NCBI GenBank assembly: GCA_014801865.1
Contig: JAAVDH010000018.1
Coordinates: forward strand, 9,965-69,224
DNA: 59,260 nucleotides
Reading direction: 5' to 3'
Source of the DNA: Bacteroides sp.
GTDB taxonomy: Bacteria; Bacteroidota; Bacteroidia; Bacteroidales; Muribaculaceae
Shown here: piece after piece, positions 1 through 7,591 of the stretch
How the letters are laid out: each line of letters starts with the position of its first letter
Numbering within the stretch: position 1 is the stretch's first letter
Program-made: the position numbers and the translations under genes
Notes under the pieces: generated by a model
Database searches by the model: none
Told to the model about the DNA's origin: nothing
What the model saw: the letters and a program-made list of their open reading frames with translations, nothing else

Positions 1-1106
1 GCACCTACGGCAACTACTTCATCGGGGTTAACACCCTTTGAGGGAGCCTTGCCGAAGAACTTTTCTACAATCTGCTGGATGGCGGGGATACGGGTTGAAC
101 CACCTACGAGAATTACTTCGTCGATATCCTTGGCGGTGAGGCCGGCATCCTTAAGGGCCTGTTCACAAGGCTTGATGGTGGCCTGAATCAGTTTGTCGGC
201 AAGCTGTTCGAACTGTGCACGGGTAAGGGTGCGAACGAGGTGCTTAGGACCTGAAGCTGTAGCGGTAATATAGGGAAGGTTGATTTCGGTGCTGGTGGTG
301 CTTGACAGCTCGATCTTAGCCTTTTCGGCAGCTTCCTTAAGACGCTGGAGAGCCATGGGATCCTGACGGAGATCCACGCCTTCCTCCTTCTGGAATTCGT
401 CGGCGAGCCAGTCGATGATTACGTGGTCGAAGTCGTCACCGCCGAGGTGGGTATCACCGTTGGTTGACTTCACCTCAAACACGCCGTCGCCGAGTTCGAG
501 GATTGAGATATCGAATGTACCGCCACCGAGGTCAAATACGGCGATTTTCTGGTCCTTATCGGTCTTGTCAAGGCCGTAGGCGAGGGCTGCGGCGGTAGGT
601 TCGTTTACGATACGCTTTACGGTAAGACCGGCGATTTCACCGGCTTCCTTGGTAGCCTGACGCTGGGCATCGTTGAAGTATGCGGGCACGGTGATAACGG
701 CTTCGCTTACTGACTGTCCGAGATAGTCCTCGGCGGTCTTCTTCATTTTCTGAAGAATCATGGCCGAAATTTCCTGAGGGGTGTATTCACGGCCGTCAAT
801 GTCTACGCGGGGCAGACCATTGTCAGAGCGGTCAACCTTATATGGTACACGCTCGATTTCTTTTTCTACCTGATCGTAAGTTTCACCCATGAAACGCTTG
901 ATTGAAGATATGGTGCGCTTAGGGTTAGTGATGGCCTGACGTTTAGCGGGATCACCCACTTTACGTTCGCCGCCGTCAACAAATGCTACGATAGAAGGTG
1001 TGGTGTTACGTCCTTCGCTGTTAGGGATAACGACGGGGTCGTTACCTTCAAGAACAGATACACATGAGTTGGTAGTTCCAAGGTCAATACCTATGATTTT
1101 TCCCAT
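1..1106 (-). CDS. dnaK: Chaperone DnaK (Hsp70), N-terminal part, cut by window start
   Basis: ATP-dependent cytosolic chaperone. Read on the minus strand from the ATG at 1106, the protein begins [16 protein letters not shown] and continues with the Hsp70 ATPase signatures (the phosphate-1 loop [18 protein letters not shown] and [11 protein letters not shown]). About 368 codons are present; this covers nearly the whole nucleotide-binding domain, while the linker, substrate-binding domain and lid lie beyond base 1. The gene diverges from the methylmalonyl-CoA epimerase operon. A Bacteroidetes -7 box (TACCTTTG on the minus strand, 1270-1277) lies about 165 nt upstream, preceded by an array of 11-bp-spaced TGACA boxes. 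Identity is certain; only the C-terminus is unseen. Confidence 0.98.
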   Translation of the reverse strand, partial: MGKIIGIDLGTTNSCVSVLEGNDPVVIPNSEGRNTTPSIVAFVDGGERKVGDPAKRQAITNPKRTISSIKRFMGETYDQVEKEIERVPYKVDRSDNGLPRVDIDGREYTPQEISAMILQKMKKTAEDYLGQSVSEAVITVPAYFNDAQRQATKEAGEIAGLTVKRIVNEPTAAALAYGLDKTDKDQKIAVFDLGGGTFDISILELGDGVFEVKSTNGDTHLGGDDFDHVIIDWLADEFQKEEGVDLRQDPMALQRLKEAAEKAKIELSSTTSTEINLPYITATASGPKHLVRTLTRAQFEQLADKLIQATIKPCEQALKDAGLTAKDIDEVILVGGSTRIPAIQQIVEKFFGKAPSKGVNPDEVVAVG

Positions 1107-1269
1107 AATAGTTAGTGTTTTATATTTTTGTTTGAATATTATTTGTCTATGTCTCGTTGTCGGGTAGGGGAGCGAATCCTCTGTGCGACGTTCACTAAAG
1201 AAACAAACTCTATGCCAAAAAAGTTGCCGGAAGAGATAATTTGATTACTTACAGAGTGTTAAAGAGCGT

Positions 1270-1277
1270 CAAAGGTA
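1270..1277 (-). promoter_or_regulatory. Predicted dnaK promoter, -7 box
   Basis: Plus-strand CAAAGGTA reads TACCTTTG on the minus strand, an exact match to the Bacteroidetes TAnnTTTG -7 element. It would start dnaK transcription near 1263 and give a leader of about 155 nt. No clear TTTG -33 element is visible; the phased TGACA boxes occupy that position instead. Confidence 0.55.
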
Positions 1278-1278
1278 C

Positions 1279-1344
1279 TGACACTCTTCTGCCATCTTAC
1301 TGACAGGATAGTGACATAGGTGTGACACGCAAATGACATTTCGA
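1279..1344. repeat. Six direct TGACA boxes at 11-bp spacing (putative regulator-binding array)
   Basis: Pentamers start at 1279 (TGACA), 1290 (TGCCA), 1301, 1312, 1323 and 1334 (all TGACA), each exactly 11 bp from the last; the sequence between them is not conserved. Read toward dnaK they are TGTCA boxes covering about -16 to -80 from its predicted start site. Spacing close to one helical turn places all boxes on one DNA face, as expected for cooperative binding of a regulator. The binding protein is unknown. Confidence 0.6.
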
Positions 1345-1426
1345 CATGTAGCCGCTATGCTTTTCACTGTCGCTACTCCTAAATATAAAATGACGGTGCG
1401 AAACCCTATAGTTCAATATAATTTAC

Positions 1427-1434
1427 TAAATTTG
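1427..1434 (+). promoter_or_regulatory. Predicted promoter of the mce-mmd operon, -7 box
   Basis: TAAATTTG matches TAnnTTTG and lies 83 nt before the mce start. The resulting leader contains a 10-bp palindrome CTCACGTGAG at 1455-1464, a possible operator. The rest of the 1107-1516 intergenic region shows only the dnaK promoter and the TGACA array. Confidence 0.5.
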
Positions 1435-1516
1435 CAAGCACATCATGGTGTGGGCTCACGTGAGTGTCACGACATGGTGAAGTAAACAGATTTATAACTA
1501 TATAAACCATATTATC

Positions 1517-1936
1517 ATGAACATTTCTCACATTGAGCACGTGGGCATAGCTGTGCCCTCGCTTGACGAAGCAATCCCCTTTTACGAAAATATGCTTGGC
1601 CTCAAGTGCTTTGCTATCGAAGAAGTAGCTGATCAGAAGGTGCGTACTGCATTCTTCAAGGTTGGCCAGACCAAGATAGAACTTCTCGAAGGCACATCTG
1701 AGGATAGCGCCATCTCAAAGTTTATCGCTAACAATGGTGGCCGCGGCGGTATCCAGCACATCGCTTTCGCTATCGAAGACGGCGTTGCCAACGCTCTTGC
1801 CGAAGTGGAAGAGAAGGGTGGCCGTCTCATTGACAAAGCTCCCCGCAAGGGCGCCGAAGGCCTTAACATCGCCTTCCTGCATCCCAAATCAACTTGTGGC
1901 ACTCTCATTGAATTCTGTGAGGACCCCAACAAGTAA
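1517..1936 (+). CDS. mce: Methylmalonyl-CoA epimerase
   Basis: Interconverts (R)- and (S)-methylmalonyl-CoA, linking methylmalonyl-CoA mutase to the decarboxylase encoded next door. The 139-residue protein has the vicinal oxygen chelate/glyoxalase fold pattern: an N-terminal HIEHVGIAVPSLD with a metal-ligand His, a middle GIQHIAFAIED with a second His, and a C-terminal GTLIEFCED with the Glu ligand. Length and motifs are typical of the family. It is the first gene of the operon, 34 bp before mmdA, and the gap contains a C8 run at 1941-1948. The mutase genes are not in this window. Confidence 0.95.
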   Translation: MNISHIEHVGIAVPSLDEAIPFYENMLGLKCFAIEEVADQKVRTAFFKVGQTKIELLEGTSEDSAISKFIANNGGRGGIQHIAFAIEDGVANALAEVEEKGGRLIDKAPRKGAEGLNIAFLHPKSTCGTLIEFCEDPNK

Positions 1937-1970
1937 TTGACCCCCCCCTGACAATTTCTATCACTTAAGA

Positions 1971-3524
1971 ATGAGTACACAACTTGAAAAAGTGCAGGAA
2001 CTCATAGACCTGCGCAATGAAGCCCGCCTCGGTGGCGGCGAAAAAGCCATACAGAAGCAGCACGAAAAGGGCAAGTACACAGCCCGTGAGCGTATCGCCC
2101 AACTTCTTGACGAAGGTTCGTTTGAAGAAATCGACATGTTCGTCCGTCATCGCTGCCACAACTTCGGACAGGAAAAGAAAAGCATCCTCGGCGACGGCGT
2201 AGTGACCGGCTACGGTACTATCGAAGGCCGCCTGGTATATGTCTTCGCACAGGACTTCACCGTATTCGGCGGTTCGTTGAGCGAAACCATGGCTATGAAG
2301 ATATGCAAAATCATGGATATGGCCATGAAGATGGGTGCTCCCGTAATCGGTCTTAATGACTCGGGCGGCGCACGTATCCAGGAGGGTATCAACGCCCTTG
2401 CAGGTTATGCTGAAATCTTCCAGCGCAATATCCTCGCTTCAGGTGTCATCCCCCAGATATCAGCCATCCTCGGTCCCTGTGCCGGTGGTGCGGTATATTC
2501 TCCCGCGCTCACCGACTTCACTATCATGACCAAGGGCATCAGCTACATGTTCCTTACCGGTCCTAAGGTGGTGAAGACCGTTACCGGCGAAGATGTGACT
2601 CAGGACGCTCTCGGCGGTGCTGAAGTACACTCACAGAAGAGCGGTGTGGCTCACTTTGCAGCCGAAGACGGCGAAGAGACCCTCAAGATTATCCGCAAAC
2701 TATTCAGCTACATACCTCAGAACAATCTCGAGGAGCCCCCGCTGGTAGAGTGCAACGACCCCATCGACCGTCTCGAGGACTCGCTCAACGAAATCATCCC
2801 TGACTCAGCTAACCGTCCTTACGACATGTATGAGGTAATCGGTGCTATCATTGACAACGGTGAATTCCTCGAAGTACAGCGTGACTATGCCAAGAACCTC
2901 ATCGTAGGTTTCGCACGCTTCAACGGCCAGGCCGTAGGTATCGTGGCCAACCAGCCCAAGTATCTCGCCGGTGTGCTCGACAGCAACGCCTCACGCAAGG
3001 GTGCCCGTTTCGTACGCTTCTGCGATGCCTTCAATATTCCTCTCGTAACGCTGGTTGACGTGCCCGGATTCCTTCCCGGTACAGGTCAGGAGTACAACGG
3101 TGTGATTCTCCACGGTGCCAAGCTGCTCTATGCTTATGGCGAGGCCACTGTGCCCAAAGTTACCGTTACCCTGCGTAAGAGCTATGGCGGTAGCCACATC
3201 GTGATGAGCTGTAAGCAGCTCCGCGGCGATATGAACTACGCATGGCCCACCGCAGAAATCGCTGTGATGGGTGGCGCCGGTGCCGTAGAGGTGCTTTACG
3301 CCAAGGAAGCCAAAGCCGCCGAAGATCCCAAGGCAGTGCTCGCCGAGAAGGAAGCAGAATACAACAAGCTCTTCTGCAACCCCTACAATGCTGCCCGCTA
3401 CGGTTATATCGACGACGTCATCGAACCCCGCAACACTCGTTTCCGTGTGATCCGTGCCCTTCAGCAGCTGGCTACCAAGAAGGTGACCAACCCCGCCAAG
3501 AAGCATGGTAACATACCTCTGTAA
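1971..3524 (+). CDS. mmdA: Methylmalonyl-CoA decarboxylase alpha subunit (carboxyltransferase)
   Basis: Biotin-dependent carboxyltransferase that moves the carboxyl group of methylmalonyl-CoA onto the biotin of the carrier subunit, yielding propionyl-CoA. The 517-residue protein is a typical acyl-CoA carboxylase beta/carboxyltransferase: N-terminal crotonase half with [12 protein letters not shown] and the oxyanion-hole [12 protein letters not shown], and C-terminal half with the second CoA/biotin site ([31 protein letters not shown]). The other subunits follow on the same strand. Propionyl-CoA carboxylase beta subunits look alike, but linkage to the membrane subunits mmdB and OadG supports the sodium-pumping decarboxylase role. 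Confidence 0.93.
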   Translation: MSTQLEKVQELIDLRNEARLGGGEKAIQKQHEKGKYTARERIAQLLDEGSFEEIDMFVRHRCHNFGQEKKSILGDGVVTGYGTIEGRLVYVFAQDFTVFGGSLSETMAMKICKIMDMAMKMGAPVIGLNDSGGARIQEGINALAGYAEIFQRNILASGVIPQISAILGPCAGGAVYSPALTDFTIMTKGISYMFLTGPKVVKTVTGEDVTQDALGGAEVHSQKSGVAHFAAEDGEETLKIIRKLFSYIPQNNLEEPPLVECNDPIDRLEDSLNEIIPDSANRPYDMYEVIGAIIDNGEFLEVQRDYAKNLIVGFARFNGQAVGIVANQPKYLAGVLDSNASRKGARFVRFCDAFNIPLVTLVDVPGFLPGTGQEYNGVILHGAKLLYAYGEATVPKVTVTLRKSYGGSHIVMSCKQLRGDMNYAWPTAEIAVMGGAGAVEVLYAKEAKAAEDPKAVLAEKEAEYNKLFCNPYNAARYGYIDDVIEPRNTRFRVIRALQQLATKKVTNPAKKHGNIPL

Positions 3525-3667
3525 TAATTACCGTTAATTACAGATTTCACACATAAGATTGTTATCTATAGGAATTCTCATCACTCCCGTGAATATTTCT
3601 TTGCGGGAGGGGTGAACTCCTGCGACATAAAAATGACAACCGGCTTTCGTAGCCATAATTGAAAGAC

Positions 3668-4582
3668 ATGAAACAAAGACTTAGCCTCTTGCTTGTAGCG
3701 CTGTTGGCCTGTACACTCGCAGTGAGTGCGCAGGGACGCCGAGGACTGCGAATCAACGAGGTAATGGTGCAGAACGAGTCAAGCGTGATTGACGACTTCG
3801 GTAACCACACCGCCTGGGTGGAGCTCTTCAACTCTACCTATGCTCCTCTTGAGATCTCAAGCGTCTATATCACTAATGACAGCACTAACAAGAAGATGTA
3901 TCCCGTGCCTCTGGGCGACGTGAACACTGAGATTCCCTCACGCCAGCACGTGCTCTTCTGGGCCGATGGCAAGCCCTCGCGCGGTACATTCCACATGAAT
4001 ATAACCCTCACACCCGGCCAGGATAACTGGATAGGTGTGTACGACGCTGACGGACTCACTCTCATTGACGAGGTGCTGATTCCCGCCTCACTGCTTCCCG
4101 ACCAGAGCTACGCCCGTGTAGCCGAGGATGCCGAAGGATGGGAAATCCGTACAGGCGAAGGTGATCTCTACATCACTCCCTCAAGCAACAACCTCATTAA
4201 GGATACCAACCGCAAGGTGGAGATGTTTGCCGAGAAGGATGAACACGGCTTCGGCCTCTCGGTGATGGCCATGTGCATAGTGTTCTGCGCACTTCTGCTT
4301 CTGAGCATCTGCTTCTACATCATCAGCCGTATCGGCGCCAAGATGTCGAAAACCCGTAAGACCAAGGCTACAAGCGATCTCCTAACCGAGACTGTGAAGG
4401 CCGACGGTATACCCGACACCGATGCTGATTCAGGCGAAGTAATAGCCGCTATAGGTATGGCTCTCTACCAGCATCTCAATGCTCATGACCTCGAAAGCGA
4501 CATACTGACCATCCGCAAGACCAAGCGCTCTTACTCACCCTGGAGCAGCAAGATCTATAATATGCGTCAGATGCCCAAGTAA
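3668..4582 (+). CDS. Lamin-tail domain / OadG-type gamma subunit fusion of the decarboxylase
   Basis: Probable membrane-anchoring gamma subunit of the sodium-translocating decarboxylase. The ATG at 3668 is preferred over an upstream TTG because it starts a clean signal peptide (MKQRLSLLLVALLACTLAVS, then AQG). Residues about 25-145 resemble a lamin-tail beta-sandwich (RINEVMVQN, WVELFNST, HVLFWADG). Residues about 195-221 form one transmembrane helix (FGLSVMAMCIVFCALLLLSI), followed by a charged cytoplasmic tail of about 80 residues as in OadG proteins. The normal OadG subunit is under 100 residues, so a periplasmic domain has been added. Position between mmdA and the biotin carrier supports the assignment; the role of the lamin-tail part is unknown. 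Confidence 0.8.
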   Translation: MKQRLSLLLVALLACTLAVSAQGRRGLRINEVMVQNESSVIDDFGNHTAWVELFNSTYAPLEISSVYITNDSTNKKMYPVPLGDVNTEIPSRQHVLFWADGKPSRGTFHMNITLTPGQDNWIGVYDADGLTLIDEVLIPASLLPDQSYARVAEDAEGWEIRTGEGDLYITPSSNNLIKDTNRKVEMFAEKDEHGFGLSVMAMCIVFCALLLLSICFYIISRIGAKMSKTRKTKATSDLLTETVKADGIPDTDADSGEVIAAIGMALYQHLNAHDLESDILTIRKTKRSYSPWSSKIYNMRQMPK

Positions 4583-4643
4583 AAAACTCTCCCCTCATAC
4601 AAATATCACATTATATATTGTATCATACGATCATTACCATACA

Positions 4644-5081
4644 ATGAAGACCTATAAATATAAAATCAACGGCACCAACTACAATGTTGCCGTCGGTGAC
4701 ATCGAAAACAATGTGGCTCAGGTAGAGGTCAACGGTATTCCTTACAAGGTGGAACTTGAGGCTACCAAGAAGTCCGTTACCATCGTCGCTCCCCATCGTC
4801 CCGCCGCAGCTCCCCGCACTGAGAGCGGCGCCAAGATCATTTCCAAACCTACAGTAGCTGCCGGCGCAGGATATCAGCTTAAGGCTCCTCTGCCCGGAAC
4901 TATCATGGGCGTTAACGTAAAGGTGGGCGACACTGTAAAGGCTGCCGATACCGTAGTGGTGCTCGAGGCCATGAAGATGGAAAATGCCATTCATGCCGGA
5001 CGCGACGGCAAGATTTCTTCCATCGCTGTAAATCAGGGCGACGCAGTGCTCGAAGGCGCTGTCCTCCTCACCATCGAATAA
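4644..5081 (+). CDS. mmdC: Biotin carboxyl carrier subunit of methylmalonyl-CoA decarboxylase
   Basis: Carries carboxybiotin from the alpha subunit to the membrane beta subunit. The C-terminal 75 residues form a biotinyl domain with the canonical EAMKMENAI motif; the biotinylated lysine should be Lys111. An N-terminal region of about 50 residues (MKTYKYKINGTNYNV) is followed by an Ala/Pro-rich linker (RPAAAPRTESG), typical of decarboxylase delta/carrier subunits. It lies 61 bp after the OadG-type gene and 33 bp before mmdB. Confidence 0.93.
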   Translation: MKTYKYKINGTNYNVAVGDIENNVAQVEVNGIPYKVELEATKKSVTIVAPHRPAAAPRTESGAKIISKPTVAAGAGYQLKAPLPGTIMGVNVKVGDTVKAADTVVVLEAMKMENAIHAGRDGKISSIAVNQGDAVLEGAVLLTIE

Positions 5082-5114
5082 TCTTTGCATCTAACTTTGA
5101 ATTGAATCATTATC

Positions 5115-6272
5115 ATGTCATTCAGTGACTTTCTGCTGCAGAATCTACAGCAATTCTGGCACCTGACGGGCTTCTATAATGCTACATGGCAGCATCTCGT
5201 GATGCTTGCCGTGGGTCTCTTCTTTATCTGGCTTGCCATCAAGAAGGACTTCGAGCCCATGCTGCTTGTGCCCATAGGATTCGGTATGCTTATCGGCAAC
5301 ATACCTTTCAACGCCAACGCCGGACTGGAAATCGGCATCTATGAGGAAGGCTCCGTGCTCAACATTCTTTATAACGGTGTGAGCGCCGGATGGTATCCCC
5401 CTCTGATTTTCCTCGGTATCGGTGCCATGACCGACTTCTCGGCCCTCATTGCCAACCCCAAGCTGATGCTTATCGGAGCTGCCGCACAGTTCGGTATCTT
5501 CGGAGCTTATATGGTGGCTCTGCTTCTTGGTTTCGCTCCCGACCAGGCCGGTGCTATCGCCATCATCGGTGGCGCTGACGGCCCCACCGCTATCTTCCTG
5601 TCATCAAAGCTCGCTCCCAACCTCATGGGCGCCATAGCCGTATCGGCCTACTCTTACATGGCACTCGTGCCCGTGATACAGCCGCCTATCATGCGACTCT
5701 TCACCACCAAGCACGAACGTACCATCAAGATGAAACCCCCGCGCGCTGTGTCGCAGAACGAGAAGATTATCTTCCCTATCGTCGGACTGCTGCTTACCTG
5801 CTTTGTGGTACCCTCGGGTATTCCACTGCTCGGTATGCTCTTCTTCGGTAACCTTCTCCGCGAGTGTGGCGTTACCACCCGTCTGGCCAAGACCGCTTCT
5901 AACGCTCTTACCGACATCGTGACCATACTCCTCGGCATGACAGTAGGCGCATCAACCCAGGCCTCAGAATTCCTCACCGCCGAAACCATCGGCATCTTTG
6001 CACTCGGATTCATGGCCTTCATCATTGCCTCTACTTCGGGTGTGCTCTTCGTTAAGTTCTTCAACCTGTTCCTCCCCGAAAATAAGAAGATCAATCCTCT
6101 TATCGGTAATGCAGGTGTGTCGGCTGTGCCCATGTCAGCACGTATCTCAAACAACCTCGGCCTCGAGTACGATCCCTCCAACTACCTGCTCATGCATGCC
6201 ATGGGCCCCAACGTAGCCGGAGTTATCGGTTCAGCCGTAGCCGCAGGTGTGCTGCTTGGCTTCCTTGCCTAA
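5115..6272 (+). CDS. mmdB: Sodium-translocating decarboxylase beta subunit
   Basis: Multi-spanning inner-membrane subunit that decarboxylates carboxybiotin and exports Na+. The 385-residue protein is hydrophobic throughout, with the family signatures GIGAMTDFSALIANPK, IGGADGPTAIFLSSKLAP (with the functionally important Asp) and NAGVSAVPMSARISN near the C-terminus. Length matches OadB/MmdB. It ends the operon, followed after 45 bp by a strong hairpin terminator. Together with mce it lets the cell couple propionate formation to a sodium gradient. Confidence 0.96.
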   Translation: MSFSDFLLQNLQQFWHLTGFYNATWQHLVMLAVGLFFIWLAIKKDFEPMLLVPIGFGMLIGNIPFNANAGLEIGIYEEGSVLNILYNGVSAGWYPPLIFLGIGAMTDFSALIANPKLMLIGAAAQFGIFGAYMVALLLGFAPDQAGAIAIIGGADGPTAIFLSSKLAPNLMGAIAVSAYSYMALVPVIQPPIMRLFTTKHERTIKMKPPRAVSQNEKIIFPIVGLLLTCFVVPSGIPLLGMLFFGNLLRECGVTTRLAKTASNALTDIVTILLGMTVGASTQASEFLTAETIGIFALGFMAFIIASTSGVLFVKFFNLFLPENKKINPLIGNAGVSAVPMSARISNNLGLEYDPSNYLLMHAMGPNVAGVIGSAVAAGVLLGFLA

Positions 6273-6317
6273 AATGCCGTAGATTCATCTACAACCGCGA
6301 TTTAATTAAGCTAATTC

Positions 6318-6349
6318 AGGCCGTGTGTCTTACAGTGGACACACGGCCT
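6318..6349 (+). terminator. Terminator hairpin of the mmd operon (recurrent GGCCGTGTGTC type)
   Basis: A perfect 12-bp stem, AGGCCGTGTGTC (6318-6329) with GACACACGGCCT (6338-6349), has an 8-nt loop and is followed by a short T-rich stretch. Nearly the same stem recurs at 38843-38878 and 46345-46377. Confidence 0.85.
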
Positions 6350-6530
6350 TCCTTTTGGCAGACACTTGTACTGACCCCAATAAAAACGTATCAGAGTAGA
6401 TATGTAAGTAGTAAGGATAATTTTTACGACTTACTTATGATTTTGGAGAACCAAATGGATGCTGGTGGTGTTATAAGTATAAACCATAAATTGACAAGTC
6501 ACACTACGTGTCACCAATCCAACTTTAGTA

Positions 6531-6878
6531 ATGGTAACAAGCAAAGTTATAGAAAGCCTCTATAAAACCTACCGCAAAAGACCGTCAGCACCTGACGAAC
6601 TGAATATCGGATTACTTTTTGACCCAAATATTCAGAAATATCACCAAATCAGCCTAACCCCCGATGAACTCGTGATAGGTTCTATCCCGGAGATGAGTCC
6701 GTTTCACACCATTCTCCTGCGCCATATTCACGGCATAGTAGAATTTGACCGCAGTATAGCCATAGTCCTTCACTCATCCATCATATTCCTCAACAAGCGT
6801 GACAATGGAGTAAACCTCCATATCAAAATGGAGAAGCCCAGCTTTATGGATCGCCTGCGTGGCATGGTTGATAAATAA
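6531..6878 (+). CDS. Conserved-looking hypothetical protein, 115 residues
   Basis: I do not recognise a named domain. The 115-residue protein has no signal peptide or membrane segment and is mixed alpha/beta in composition, with a basic start (SKVIESLYKTYRKRP) and a C-terminal FMDRLRGMVDK. It is probably cytoplasmic. It lies alone between the mmd operon terminator and tRNA-Ser. The sequence has no low-complexity character and looks like a real short gene, but no function is proposed. Confidence 0.6.
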   Translation: MVTSKVIESLYKTYRKRPSAPDELNIGLLFDPNIQKYHQISLTPDELVIGSIPEMSPFHTILLRHIHGIVEFDRSIAIVLHSSIIFLNKRDNGVNLHIKMEKPSFMDRLRGMVDK

Positions 6879-7227
6879 TTCCGCCTTCCTCTAACAAAAA
6901 GATAGACATAAGCACTCCCGAAAAAAACAAATGCAAGGATATCAGACTGCGTTTCCGCCCCATAAAGATTGCCCGGGTAAAAAACGATAGTTCAAGAAAC
7001 CTTATCTACGTCTCGTATCATATACAAAATCTATGGATAATTTGATATTCTTATTTCAAATCCCATGATAACAGTCGATTAAGTAACATAGGTAATAGGT
7101 CCGTGTGTGTTAAACGTATGAAGATATTCATATCCTCAGTGGCCTTCACCCTTCTCATTAACTCAAGTCGTTGCGAGTTAAGAGGAGGATTTTTTTTGTG
7201 CTTTTTCGAAAAAAAATCCCAGAAAAG
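6879..7227. other. Intergenic region with two hairpins before tRNA-Ser
   Basis: No gene is visible. A stem TTAACTC (7158-7164) / GAGTTAA (7175-7181) is followed by a T8 run. That run belongs to a second inverted repeat GGATTTTTTTT (7187-7197) / AAAAAAAATCC (7209-7219). Together they may end plus-strand transcription from the preceding gene just before the tRNA promoter. Confidence 0.4.
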
Positions 7228-7259
7228 TTTTGCAGGTTCAAAAATAGTCCCTACCTTTG
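7228..7259 (+). promoter_or_regulatory. tRNA-Ser promoter
   Basis: TTTTG (7228-7232), a 19-nt spacer and TACCTTTG (7252-7259) form a textbook Bacteroidetes promoter ending 12 nt before the mature tRNA. Confidence 0.8.
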
Positions 7260-7271
7260 CACACGTCATTC

Positions 7272-7359
<88 letters not shown>

Positions 7360-7386
7360 AAAGAGCAGTCCATGAGGCTGCTCTTT
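7360..7386 (+). terminator. Terminator of tRNA-Ser
   Basis: A 9-bp stem AAAGAGCAG (7360-7368) / CTGCTCTTT (7378-7386) continues into a T-run directly after the tRNA CCA end. Confidence 0.85.
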
Positions 7387-7501
7387 TTGTGTAGGAGGGG
7401 ATGAGAACCCCCGGGTTTGTTAGGGCCAGTAGATTGTTTGTTATCGCGCAGCGCTTGCGTAGCAAGAATCCCCCTTTTGTTGTGTGTTAAATTTATTTAA
7501 A

Positions 7502-7534
7502 GGGGGGGGGTGATATTATTTATTCGTAAATTTA
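7502..7534 (+). promoter_or_regulatory. G9 tract and weak -7 box upstream of a secreted-protein gene
   Basis: A run of nine G (7502-7510) lies 16 nt before TAAATTTA (7527-7534), a one-mismatch match to TAnnTTTG. The tract sits where a -33 element would be. Slippage could alter promoter spacing, but this is inference. The preceding 7387-7501 stretch holds only a small CTTGC-GTA-GCAAG hairpin. Confidence 0.35.
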
Positions 7535-7591
7535 CCACGGTTTTAACAACCGTTGTTATACTCATTTTTCACTAACCATTTTTCATCTTAC

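Noticed and set aside
1455..1464. CTCACGTGAG as a parS or strong operator
   Set aside because: It lacks the TGTT/AACA arms of parS and is only 10 bp long; kept only as a possible operator in the mce leader.
1941..1948. C8 run between mce and mmdA as a phase-variation tract
   Set aside because: It lies between metabolic genes of one operon, outside both reading frames and away from any promoter, so no clear switching effect is expected.
6323..6565. 80-residue frame right after mmdB
   Set aside because: Its start is inside the operon terminator and its end overlaps the 6531 gene in another frame.
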